DNA of 40,329 bases from a virus, in IMG/VR virus record IMGVR_UViG_3300046736_000171, positions 1-40,329 of that record; one strand, 5' to 3'. The translations under genes and the position numbers were made by a program. Shown here piece by piece: positions 13,363 to 20,871 of the stretch (positions within the stretch are counted from its first letter, which is position 1; every line of letters begins with the position of its first letter). The notes under the pieces were generated by a model. The model saw nothing but the letters and a program-made list of their open reading frames with translations, did not search any database and was not told where the DNA came from.

Positions 13363-13676
13363 CGTACCCTCGTACGTTCTATGGTGACAACCCGCCCATC
13401 CAAAATATCAATGTGCGCTTCCATTCTTCTAGCTTGTGCGTCCCTATACTCGTTTTGAGTAACGACCTTAATCATAGTTTGATTAAGTTCGTCTATACTC
13501 CTTATTCCCCAGCCAGCAAGCACAATGAGTGCGGCTCCAATGGAAGACAATAGCCATGTTTGAACGCTAGTGACCCTTGGATCCGCCATTGTGATACGAG
13601 CACCACTATTGGCCAGTCGTTCTAACAGCTTATCCATTTCATCAGCTGACAACGTAGGCGGACGAGTGATACTCAT
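13359..13676 (-). CDS. Single-pass membrane protein with coiled C-terminus (105 aa)
   Basis: A soluble N-terminal part (SADEMDKLLERLANSG) is followed by one membrane helix at about residues 41-58 (WLLSSIGAALIVLAGWGI) and a charged helix (NEYRDAQARRMEAHIDILDGRVVTIERTR) likely to be a coiled coil. AAGGAT precedes the ATG. The layout (cytoplasmic tail, membrane helix, long charged helix) resembles small phage holin- or spanin-like proteins, but a spanin would normally have the helix at the very N-terminus. Function is open. Confidence 0.7.
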   Translation of the reverse strand: MSITRPPTLSADEMDKLLERLANSGARITMADPRVTSVQTWLLSSIGAALIVLAGWGIRSIDELNQTMIKVVTQNEYRDAQARRMEAHIDILDGRVVTIERTRVR

Positions 13677-13684
13677 GTTTATCC

Positions 13685-13855
13685 TTAACCCGGCGAAACT
13701 TCCACTTTAGCTTTTTTATCGGCAATGTGAGCCTGTACTTGAGAATTAATTTCGGTAATAGCTGGAAGTGCAACCTTATAGGGCAGCTCTTGCAGCGCTG
13801 CCCCGATGGTATTTAGGGTAGCCGCTGTAATCACCAAAGTAATCGTTTCCACCAT
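13685..13855 (-). CDS. Small hypothetical protein after the tail fibre (56 aa)
   Basis: A small helical protein (VETITLVITAATLNTIGAALQELPYKVALPAITEINSQV...ADKKAKVEVSPG). The first half is hydrophobic but not long enough for a confident membrane call. I chose ATG 13855 with AGGAGT 5 bases upstream; the longer frame to 13903 overlaps the tail fibre gene and lacks a ribosome site. Similar short proteins occur after podovirus tail-fibre genes; the role is unknown. Confidence 0.65.
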   Translation of the reverse strand: MVETITLVITAATLNTIGAALQELPYKVALPAITEINSQVQAHIADKKAKVEVSPG

Positions 13856-13865
13856 ATACTCCTGT

Positions 13866-15479
13866 TTAAAGAACAACGTAAGTGAACGTATAAGTAAATC
13901 CAATCGTACCCGCTGCAGACGCTAAGGACGCGCACTGCATACGATCGTTAACTGCATTCGCATAGACCTGACCAGCTCTGTCCGCAGCAATGCCCGTTCC
14001 GCCTATTGCCCCAGCTGCACCATTCAATTGCCCGGTAGCAGTCAAAGCACTAGCGATTGGCAGGGAAACATCAAAGGCTATTGCGCCACCGGCAGACGAA
14101 CTTCCACTCGCTTGACCAGAAACCGTAACCACGTTTCCAACCCGCATCCATTGGTGGGCTGCACCAGTCATGCCCGTAACATTCGTTGTATTCGTAAATG
14201 TGGGGGTATAGGTGCCTGATGCAATGTAATTATTCGTACCTGTCGGCGCTGTTCCGTTATGAATACCTTGAGCTTGTAGAAGTGGTGTCGATATGTTTAC
14301 GACATCAACCGTCGTACCTGTACGATCTACTGCCAGCCATGTTGTATCTACTGATTGAGCGTCATTTTGTATGATTCCTTGAAATTGTTCAGAGGATACT
14401 ACAAAGCGCCACCGCTGATTATTAGCAGCGGCATCACTTTCCACCATGTAAAAGTTTGGCTGAGTGCTGGTTTGCGTGATATTCGCATTCGTTAACAGCG
14501 CTGTAGCCGACAGTGTTATTGAATCAACTACAGTGCCCGTTCGATCAACGGCTAGAAAATCTGTTTGAATGGAGTTTGCATCATTAAGAAGACTCCACCG
14601 TAATTGTTCAGTATTAACCAACATCACCCAACGGCGATTGTCCGCCGCTGCGTCCGTTTCGTTCATAACGAAAACGGGGAGCGTATTAGAAAGAAGAATA
14701 TTTGGCGCTGAATTCAGCCCAGCTACAGTCCAAACATGGCTTCCTGCGGACCATGTTACAGTATCAACAGTGGTCCCCGTGCGGTCCACCATTATCCAAG
14801 CCGTATCTACTGATTGAGCGTCATTTTGAATAATGCCCTGAAACTGTTCAGAGGAAACCACAAAGCGCCAGCGTTTATTGTTCGCCGCTGCATCGCTTTC
14901 AACCATGTAGAAGTTTGGCTGAATACTGGTCTGGGTTATGTCCCCCGTCGTAGTGACAGCACCATTCAAAGCAAGAGTCGTGGCCGTTAAAGCCACAGAA
15001 TCAACGACTGTCCCTGTTCGATCTATTGTCATCCAAACGGTAGATACAGAAAGTGCGTCGTTTATTACCCTAAACGCCATCTGTTCGCCAGAAACTAGAA
15101 CATCCCAAAGCTTATTATTCGCAGCTGCGTCAGTTTCATTAAATCTAAAGACCGGTCCAGTGCCGCTGTATTGAAATAAATTCGTGTTTATCTTAAGAAC
15201 TTCAGTTGCAGCAATATTCCAGCGAAAATCTCCTGCCCCTGCCCGGTAAAGTCCAGAAGTAGTTTCAGTAGACCAAGAAAGCCCTGGAGCGCCTGATGTG
15301 CCATCAAATAACTTTAGGGCGGCAAGCATTCCGCCATTGCCGGATCGATCTAAGCTGGCTGTCATAGCCGTGGCTAGATCAGACATGGTCGTATTCGCCC
15401 AACTACTGGAAATTACAGTCAAAGTTACGACTGGATTTCCAACAGGAAGGGAATAGTTACCATTAGAATCTCGAGACAT
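13866..15479 (-). CDS. Tail fibre / receptor-binding protein with four internal repeats (537 aa)
   Basis: The N-terminus (SRDSNGNYSLPVGNPV..., STETTSGLYRAGAGDFRW near 70-87) is typical of podovirus tail fibres. Residues about 110-400 hold four repeats of 73-80 residues, each with an F-x-(M/F)-x-E-(S/T)-DAAA-(N/D)-N start, EQ, a ND-A-x-S stretch and a (V/I)DRTGT-x-VD end; starts lie near 110, 189, 269 and 342. The C-terminal 130 residues are Gly/Ala/Ser rich (SGTYTPTFTNTTNVTG...) as in trimeric tip domains. It probably binds the host receptor. AGGAGT precedes ATG. No lyase or hydrolase motif is seen. Confidence 0.85.
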   Translation of the reverse strand: MSRDSNGNYSLPVGNPVVTLTVISSSWANTTMSDLATAMTASLDRSGNGGMLAALKLFDGTSGAPGLSWSTETTSGLYRAGAGDFRWNIAATEVLKINTNLFQYSGTGPVFRFNETDAAANNKLWDVLVSGEQMAFRVINDALSVSTVWMTIDRTGTVVDSVALTATTLALNGAVTTTGDITQTSIQPNFYMVESDAAANNKRWRFVVSSEQFQGIIQNDAQSVDTAWIMVDRTGTTVDTVTWSAGSHVWTVAGLNSAPNILLSNTLPVFVMNETDAAADNRRWVMLVNTEQLRWSLLNDANSIQTDFLAVDRTGTVVDSITLSATALLTNANITQTSTQPNFYMVESDAAANNQRWRFVVSSEQFQGIIQNDAQSVDTTWLAVDRTGTTVDVVNISTPLLQAQGIHNGTAPTGTNNYIASGTYTPTFTNTTNVTGMTGAAHQWMRVGNVVTVSGQASGSSSAGGAIAFDVSLPIASALTATGQLNGAAGAIGGTGIAADRAGQVYANAVNDRMQCASLASAAGTIGFTYTFTYVVL

Positions 15480-15482
15480 GAA

Positions 15483-15677
15483 TTACTCCTGGCTCTTAAT
15501 CCATTCTTCGTAAGACTGCACAGGCTGACCTTCCATTTCAGCCTCTTTTACATAGAGCTGATAGCCCCTAAGCCGCTTATCCAACGGCTTTTTACCGGAG
15601 GAATCAGGCTTACCCGCCGTCATATTTCCACTGCGAAGTGCATCAATAACATACTGAAGTTTCTCTGGAAGCGGCAT
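15483..15677 (-). CDS. Small hypothetical protein before the tail fibre (64 aa)
   Basis: A short, charged, mostly helical protein ending in EGQPVQSYEEWIKSQE. AGGAG lies about 7 bases before ATG 15677, and it fits exactly between the 573-aa virion protein (1-base gap) and the tail fibre gene (3-base gap). It may be a minor virion or assembly factor by context. No family is recognised. Confidence 0.75.
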   Translation of the reverse strand: MPLPEKLQYVIDALRSGNMTAGKPDSSGKKPLDKRLRGYQLYVKEAEMEGQPVQSYEEWIKSQE

Positions 15678-15678
15678 A

Positions 15679-17400
15679 CTATTCTCCTGCCTCTGCTGTC
15701 GCGCCGCCTCGACCTGCGGCTCCTAAATATTGCATTTTCTTCGGGTTATTACGAAGTGCTTCTATTAATGCCTGTTGAGCGCGGGTGCGTCCCAACAATA
15801 CATCTTGTCCCAATTCCGTGGCGAGGGCATTGCCCCCACCAATCACGCCAGCGAGGGCACCTGGGCTTCCGAAATACCCCAGGCCTCCCAGTACACTGTA
15901 TGCAGCCATTCGCCCAGCCGGACTGGGACTCCCCAAATTCTCACTTAACACTTCTTCCGCGGTTTGACCCAAATGTTTTTGAGTACCAGACTGTCCGGCA
16001 GACTTCACAAGCTGGGCAGGGGTAAATGCTCCACGCTTAACTTCAGCCTTTTGAGTCGCCTTTTCTAAAGCCTCTAAATCTACAGAAGGACCTCGGGTCG
16101 CCATGTAGCGCTCCAAGTCCTTTTTCATGACTGGACTGTTACTTAACTTAAGTCTAGCTTCAATTACATCGTCAAATACCTTGACAGCTTCATCTGCGGC
16201 TTGCCGCTCAACTCCAGCCAATTTCCTAGTTTTATCTAAAATTTGTTGTCGTGCACGAAGTAAATTCTCTCCCACCAAAGTCGGCTTATTGGAACTAAAT
16301 CTGGCAATAGATTCATCCACCAAGGTAGCAATCTTATTGGCTGTAACATCGTCAACATCACTAACGCCAGCTTGAATTTTAGCCATTATATCTGAACGTG
16401 GGGGCACTCTAAATGAATACTGCTTGACAGTATCATTAATTTCGTCGTCAATTGTCTTACGTAACTTCTTTACCGCAGCCGCTGGGTCTGCAATATCGTC
16501 AGGGGTTAGGACCCCCTTGTAGTCAGCTTCCTTTAGGGCGATTTCACGAACATCCTCAGCTAACTTCTTTCCTTGAGATTTGATACGGCCAGAAGCTCCA
16601 GGAACCAATGGAAGAACTTCCTTATAAAGTGTCTTAACCAACCGACTGGGTAGATCAGCAGTGTCAGGTATGGCCTGCGCAGCAGGAATGAATATATCTT
16701 TACCATGCTGTTCCCCGAATTGTTCTAGATGGCCCGCTGCCTCGCCGGGCTGAGCTAACCCACCAACGGTGCGTTTCAGCGCTTGACCTGCTTTAGTCAA
16801 ACCTGCACCTAAACCGAACCCCAGGGCCGCACTGCCAGCTTGATCTTCAGGGGGGGCGGTTGCTGCGCCGCTTATAGAGCCCTCTATGCCACTACGCACG
16901 GTAGGGCCAGCCAAGGTGCGGGCTACTGCGGGCATGGCTTCTAGAGCAGCCCCAGAGGCTCTAGGAACGCCCCCCAGGGGCAAGCTAGCCGCCGCTTGCC
17001 CCACAAACTGGCCCATTCCTCCTTCAGCACTTCCCGTCAACGGCGCATCCAATCTATCTTGTTCGCGTAACGCTTCATCAGAAGCAAAATCGGGGGTTGG
17101 AATATTGTTAGACACTCCAAGCGAAGGACTTAGGCGATTTAGGGCCTTGATAAGTACATTCGTACCTCCTCGGCCCATACGTGTCAAACCAGAACCAATT
17201 CCTTCACGGAATGTCTGAAGGGGGTTGGTTGGTACTGCTTCACGACCGCCAGGGCTGACTAGCCCTGCTCCGCCCGCGTAAACTGGATCCCTGTTAACTA
17301 CTTTGGTCTTAACAGGACTAACAGCTCGTTCTTCAGCCTCTAGACGCTCAAGTTCTTCAAGCATCTTAAGTTCACGGGCCATTTCCTCCTTAGAGGCCAA
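15679..17400 (-). CDS. Large internal virion / DNA-ejection protein candidate (573 aa)
   Basis: The protein begins with a charged coiled helix, then long Gly/Ala-rich stretches (about 60-230; GQFVGQAAASLPLGG, SAALGFGLGAGLTKAG), a central helical region (250-450) and a C-terminal Gly/Ala block that could insert into membranes (MAAYSVLGGLGYFGSPGALAGVIGGGNA). This composition and the place between tail nozzle and tail fibre genes match podovirus internal proteins that leave the capsid with the DNA and build a channel across the envelope. No transglycosylase or peptidase motif is visible. The start is TTG 17400 with AAAGGAG 5 bases upstream; ATG 17382 sits too close to its own SD. Confidence 0.65.
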   Translation of the reverse strand: MASKEEMARELKMLEELERLEAEERAVSPVKTKVVNRDPVYAGGAGLVSPGGREAVPTNPLQTFREGIGSGLTRMGRGGTNVLIKALNRLSPSLGVSNNIPTPDFASDEALREQDRLDAPLTGSAEGGMGQFVGQAAASLPLGGVPRASGAALEAMPAVARTLAGPTVRSGIEGSISGAATAPPEDQAGSAALGFGLGAGLTKAGQALKRTVGGLAQPGEAAGHLEQFGEQHGKDIFIPAAQAIPDTADLPSRLVKTLYKEVLPLVPGASGRIKSQGKKLAEDVREIALKEADYKGVLTPDDIADPAAAVKKLRKTIDDEINDTVKQYSFRVPPRSDIMAKIQAGVSDVDDVTANKIATLVDESIARFSSNKPTLVGENLLRARQQILDKTRKLAGVERQAADEAVKVFDDVIEARLKLSNSPVMKKDLERYMATRGPSVDLEALEKATQKAEVKRGAFTPAQLVKSAGQSGTQKHLGQTAEEVLSENLGSPSPAGRMAAYSVLGGLGYFGSPGALAGVIGGGNALATELGQDVLLGRTRAQQALIEALRNNPKKMQYLGAAGRGGATAEAGE

Positions 17401-18352
17401 GTTGCTCCTTTAATTCTTTTATGCGCTTCTGGCGTACAGTGGGCTGCTCCGTCGCGGGCGCAGGAGTACCTGAGGCAGCGGGTTCCCCAGGAATTTCGCC
17501 CGCGACGGGCAGTTCTAGGCCCGGGATACTGGAGTACTCTCCAATTGCTTCCGCGTTGTACCCTTCCTTAGCTAGTCCCGCGCCCATATTTTTCAAACGC
17601 TGCTGTAGAACTTTGCGTAAAATAGGAATGGCTTCAGCAATCTGTTCATCAGATTGACGAATTGAAGGGTTGGCGTTTTCCCAGGCCGTTTGTTCGTTAG
17701 GGGTAAGGGTTGCTCCGAATAGTCGGTTACGTGCGCCGAGGGTGTATAGTCTATCAAATTCCTGCTTTGCAAGAAATGACTTCTTGGCTTCCTTACTGCC
17801 CAGCCCCCTGGAGGCTAGGGCATTGGATAGAGATCTGCTGCCTGGAATAGGAACTCCACCTATCTCTACTGCACCAAATTTTCCACCTTCGCCCAAGAAT
17901 TTTTCAAGCCCCTGCATAGACCCTATATCTTGAGATAAATCCTGAAGATTCTTAATATCAGAAACCCGAAGCCTGGGAGGTGCTTTTCCCTTCCCTGCCG
18001 CCCGAAGCGTCGCAGCCAACAAAGATATATCTTGGCCGCGACGGGTCGTAGCATCTCGCATATTAGATGAACGGATGCTTTCGTCAAGCACTCCCCCCAT
18101 ATGCTGAAGTTGACCTGTCTGATACGCGGCTGTTTGGTCGTTATCTACATCAGCTAGCCGAGTTTCCTGAAGTTGTTTGGCGGCCTTATCCGCCATATCA
18201 AGCTGTTCTTTTCCAAACGGCTGCAGAACTTTGTCCCCAGTTAAGGTCGCCAGTTCACCAAACGCTCGCTTACGGCGAAGTGCATCCGCAATCGCCTTCT
18301 GCTCTTCTTTTTTAGAAGGGGCTTTCCCAATTAAAGAAGAGTAAATGTCCAT
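17390..18352 (-). CDS. Internal virion protein candidate (320 aa)
   Basis: A soluble, highly charged and mainly helical protein (KKEEQKAIADALRRKRAFGEL...) with a Pro/Ala-rich low-complexity patch near residues 280-308 (EIPGEPAASGTPAPATEQP) and a helical end. It starts at an ATG overlapping the preceding stop (TAATG) and overlaps the next gene by 11 bases. Position in a run of four genes between the GNAT protein and tail fibre suggests an ejected internal protein. No enzymatic motif is seen. Confidence 0.6.
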   Translation of the reverse strand: MDIYSSLIGKAPSKKEEQKAIADALRRKRAFGELATLTGDKVLQPFGKEQLDMADKAAKQLQETRLADVDNDQTAAYQTGQLQHMGGVLDESIRSSNMRDATTRRGQDISLLAATLRAAGKGKAPPRLRVSDIKNLQDLSQDIGSMQGLEKFLGEGGKFGAVEIGGVPIPGSRSLSNALASRGLGSKEAKKSFLAKQEFDRLYTLGARNRLFGATLTPNEQTAWENANPSIRQSDEQIAEAIPILRKVLQQRLKNMGAGLAKEGYNAEAIGEYSSIPGLELPVAGEIPGEPAASGTPAPATEQPTVRQKRIKELKEQLGL

Positions 18353-18750
18353 TAGAAATTTACCGTCGGCATTTTGAAAGATTCAGGATCTATGGGCGCC
18401 ATGGGGATAGGGGGCTTCTTGCCGTACATCGCTCTAAGAAACTGACCTCGGCCTGCAACCTGCTTATCTAGAAGATCTTGTTGCTTTTTAGTCAAGCTAT
18501 CTATATCTTTTCTAGCCTGAATTTCTTCAAAGGCATGTACAGCGTGCTCTATGGGACTTGCAGCCGTGTATACTCGTCCAGAATTCCTTCCTTGCGGGCC
18601 TTCCGATTTTCGTATTGCGGTAGCCTCGGCAAGTCGTTGAGCTAATGCGTCCTGCTCAGAAGGAATCACCCCCAATTCCATCAATTGTTGGATTTCTTCT
18701 TCACTTAATCCCTCTAGAGGGTCAGAGTCTTCGTACGCTGTTAGGTCCAT
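18352..18750 (-). CDS. Small internal virion or assembly protein candidate (132 aa)
   Basis: An acidic N-terminus (DLTAYEDSDPLEGLSEEEIQQL) leads into helices with Lys/Asp and a short Pro-rich C-terminus (KKPPIPMAPIDPESFKMP). GAGGG lies about 8 bases before the ATG; the start overlaps the S74-domain protein gene by 10 bases, giving tight coupling. No family is recognised. Confidence 0.65.
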   Translation of the reverse strand: MDLTAYEDSDPLEGLSEEEIQQLMELGVIPSEQDALAQRLAEATAIRKSEGPQGRNSGRVYTAASPIEHAVHAFEEIQARKDIDSLTKKQQDLLDKQVAGRGQFLRAMYGKKPPIPMAPIDPESFKMPTVNF

Positions 18751-20027
18751 CCGGGCACCCTCGAGTAGTCAACCATCTTGTAGCCATGAAATTCAACAAT
18801 TGCGTCTGGATACAATTTCTCTACTTCGTCCGCCATATAACCGATGTTCGGTGCCCCACCATGCTCCCAAATATACCAGAATTTGTACTTTCGCAATCCA
18901 TTACTATCAAACCCTAAAGGTTCAATATCTTTCTTTAATCGCCTATCTGAGAACATCATGGCACCGCCCGCGATACCTGATAGTGTACCTTGGGTCGCTT
19001 GCTGCTGAGCATTGAACACATCCAAATCATGCTGTCCCTGCATGTCCGCTGCAGTCAGTGCTTGTACCCCCTCAGATCTTTGTGCAGTATTAAATCCAGG
19101 CATAGACGGCATACCGACTTGCTGGCCACTGATAATTGCATTAATTTCGTTAAGGCTAAATCCGCGCTTTTGCATTTCTTCAGCAATCTGCTGTTGTCGC
19201 AAAGTATTCTGGTAATTAGCCGACTGCATGTTCTGACCATAATTGGCCTGACCAGTTGCTAACTGTTGATTTAATGCTTGTTGGGCAGCAGAATTCGCAA
19301 AAGTACCCCCCGCCTGTCGCTCTCCAAACATCTGTGCACGGGTGGAAGCGTCCATCCCAAGCATCCGTTGCGCTTCTTCCCCAGAACCAATAGTTGCCTG
19401 ATACTGAGCTTGCTGTCTTGCATCGCCTTGAGATTGTCTGAGCTTACGCATTTCTTCATCGTAAGCTGCGTCCCCTTCCTTAAGTCCCGAATTATACAAT
19501 TGAGTTCTAAGTGCTTCCGTATCTCGTGTATTCTGAGGTTCAGCCCTGCTTGCCCACTGATTAAAGATGGCATCATTTGCATCAGTACGATATTTCTCTG
19601 AAGGGTCAACATTCGTCAGCCCAGAAGTGTCTAGATTTCGCTGAACTTGCTCTGGACTATAGGTTTGACCCTGTGGCGTCCCAGCCAACTGGTCAAACTT
19701 ACTCCAATCCATTGTATCGCCATACTCTTGCTGGGAACGACCAAGCAAGCTTTCAGCTAGGCCAGACCGCCCCTGTTGGAGCCGCATCTGTGAATCAAGA
19801 GCAGACTGTGATTCAGGAGTAAGGTTAGTATTCTGAGTCCAAGTATTCAGATACTGACCAGTGGAAGGGTCCCACTGAGGAGTAACTTCCCATGTTTGTT
19901 GGCCAAATGGGGTGTTGACTGTCGGTCTATTAGCCCAAGTCTGCTGCTCCGTTACTTCGCGGCTAGACTGCGCTTGCTGCTGCGCGGCGCCCGCGTAATC
20001 AGGAGCGGCAGGGGCTGTTTTACTCAT
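18741..20027 (-). CDS. Gln-rich virion protein with C-terminal peptidase S74 / intramolecular chaperone domain (428 aa)
   Basis: Residues 1-350 are rich in Gln, Asn, Ala and Ser with extended helices (AQQQAQSSREVTEQQ, LRQQQIAEEMQKRG). The last 69 residues form an S74-type domain: SDRRLKKDI with Ser360 as the likely autoproteolytic serine, then GLRKYKFWYIWE, NIGYMADEVEKLYPDAI and GYKMVDYSRV. In tail spikes this domain helps trimer folding and then cuts itself off. Finding it in the internal/ejection protein block rather than on the fibre is notable, though I recall similar proteins in environmental podoviruses. It probably assembles as an oligomer in the virion. Confidence 0.75.
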   Translation of the reverse strand: MSKTAPAAPDYAGAAQQQAQSSREVTEQQTWANRPTVNTPFGQQTWEVTPQWDPSTGQYLNTWTQNTNLTPESQSALDSQMRLQQGRSGLAESLLGRSQQEYGDTMDWSKFDQLAGTPQGQTYSPEQVQRNLDTSGLTNVDPSEKYRTDANDAIFNQWASRAEPQNTRDTEALRTQLYNSGLKEGDAAYDEEMRKLRQSQGDARQQAQYQATIGSGEEAQRMLGMDASTRAQMFGERQAGGTFANSAAQQALNQQLATGQANYGQNMQSANYQNTLRQQQIAEEMQKRGFSLNEINAIISGQQVGMPSMPGFNTAQRSEGVQALTAADMQGQHDLDVFNAQQQATQGTLSGIAGGAMMFSDRRLKKDIEPLGFDSNGLRKYKFWYIWEHGGAPNIGYMADEVEKLYPDAIVEFHGYKMVDYSRVPGWT

Positions 20028-20455
20028 TAAAATCCCATCATTGTGGGAGCTTTAATCCCGCCTGTTGGCCGAAACATTCCCATCTTTGCGGGAGGCTGAA
20101 TTTGCGACAACGGCTGTCCAGTACCGGACAGTGGCTCTGGTCCCCCCATCCCTGCTTGGGGTCCGCCAATAGCAGGATTTCCGCGAAGCGCAGCCACCTG
20201 CGCCATCTGGGCAGCAAATGGATTATCCACGTAATTCTTCCCGCCAGGGGCACCACCAAACCGAACAGTAGGTCCAGGTTGTCCAATCTGGGGTTTCAAA
20301 CTATTATCTACTGGCTGAGCCCCTGGTGGTAGCTGAGGTTTAGAATAAAAATTCAGGGGATCCCCGTAGCTTCCACCAGTTTGCTTTCGCAACTGGTTAC
20401 CGATGGGATCGATAACCTTCGTAACCTTCTTGAGTTTTTTGCTTAACCAACTCAT
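20027..20455 (-). CDS. Pro/Gly-rich virion-associated protein (142 aa)
   Basis: A short basic helix (MSWLSKKLKKVTKVIDPIGNQLRKQ) is followed by a Pro/Gly/Gln-rich, probably disordered chain (PGAQPVDNSLKPQIGQPGPTVRFGG...). I chose ATG 20455 (GGAGGATC about 8 bases upstream, overlapping the GNAT stop) over ATG 20479. The basic amphipathic start could bind membrane or DNA. It lies at the head of the internal-protein gene block. No family is recognised. Confidence 0.65.
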   Translation of the reverse strand: MSWLSKKLKKVTKVIDPIGNQLRKQTGGSYGDPLNFYSKPQLPPGAQPVDNSLKPQIGQPGPTVRFGGAPGGKNYVDNPFAAQMAQVAALRGNPAIGGPQAGMGGPEPLSGTGQPLSQIQPPAKMGMFRPTGGIKAPTMMGF

Positions 20456-20871
20456 GCTGTGATCCTCCGGGGAAGCCACCTACACTGATCGAGGCGCATT
20501 TCCTGGATGACCATGTCGGTTCCAAGACTCCAACCGTCTTTTACTCTATAGGTCTCTACGAACCCTATCTTACGGTTGAACTCTAAAGCTCGCTTATTAT
20601 CACCTGGAGTTACGCCGATTACAAGATTCCGACCGTTGTTAAACGGATACGAAAATGCTTCCTGTATAAATTCTCTATCTAAGTAGGCTTCTGGATGTTT
20701 TATCCAAATGTGCATCTGTACAGCATTGTGGGTCCAAAAGTCATAGCCAACCATAGCCCGCAATTCCCCATCAACAGTAGTGAGCTTTATTCCCTTAAAA
20801 TTTTGAGTAGGAACATAAGAAGTTGCAGACATAAATTCTGCAAGATCATCCGCATTTGTAGCTTCTATCAT
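20452..20871 (-). CDS. GNAT-type acetyltransferase-like protein (139 aa)
   Basis: The order of elements fits a short GNAT fold: an N-terminal helix region, central strands (ELRAMVGYDFWTHNAVQMHIWI), a helix with YPFNNGRNLVIGVTPGDN and the typical C-terminal NKRALEFNRKIGFVETYRV (Asn-x2-Ala-x3-Arg-x2-GF), ending with a strand. Proteins of this type are common between tail nozzle and internal virion protein genes of podoviruses; their substrate is unknown. The ATG overlaps the nozzle gene stop (ATGA). Confidence 0.75.
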   Translation of the reverse strand: MIEATNADDLAEFMSATSYVPTQNFKGIKLTTVDGELRAMVGYDFWTHNAVQMHIWIKHPEAYLDREFIQEAFSYPFNNGRNLVIGVTPGDNKRALEFNRKIGFVETYRVKDGWSLGTDMVIQEMRLDQCRWLPRRITA

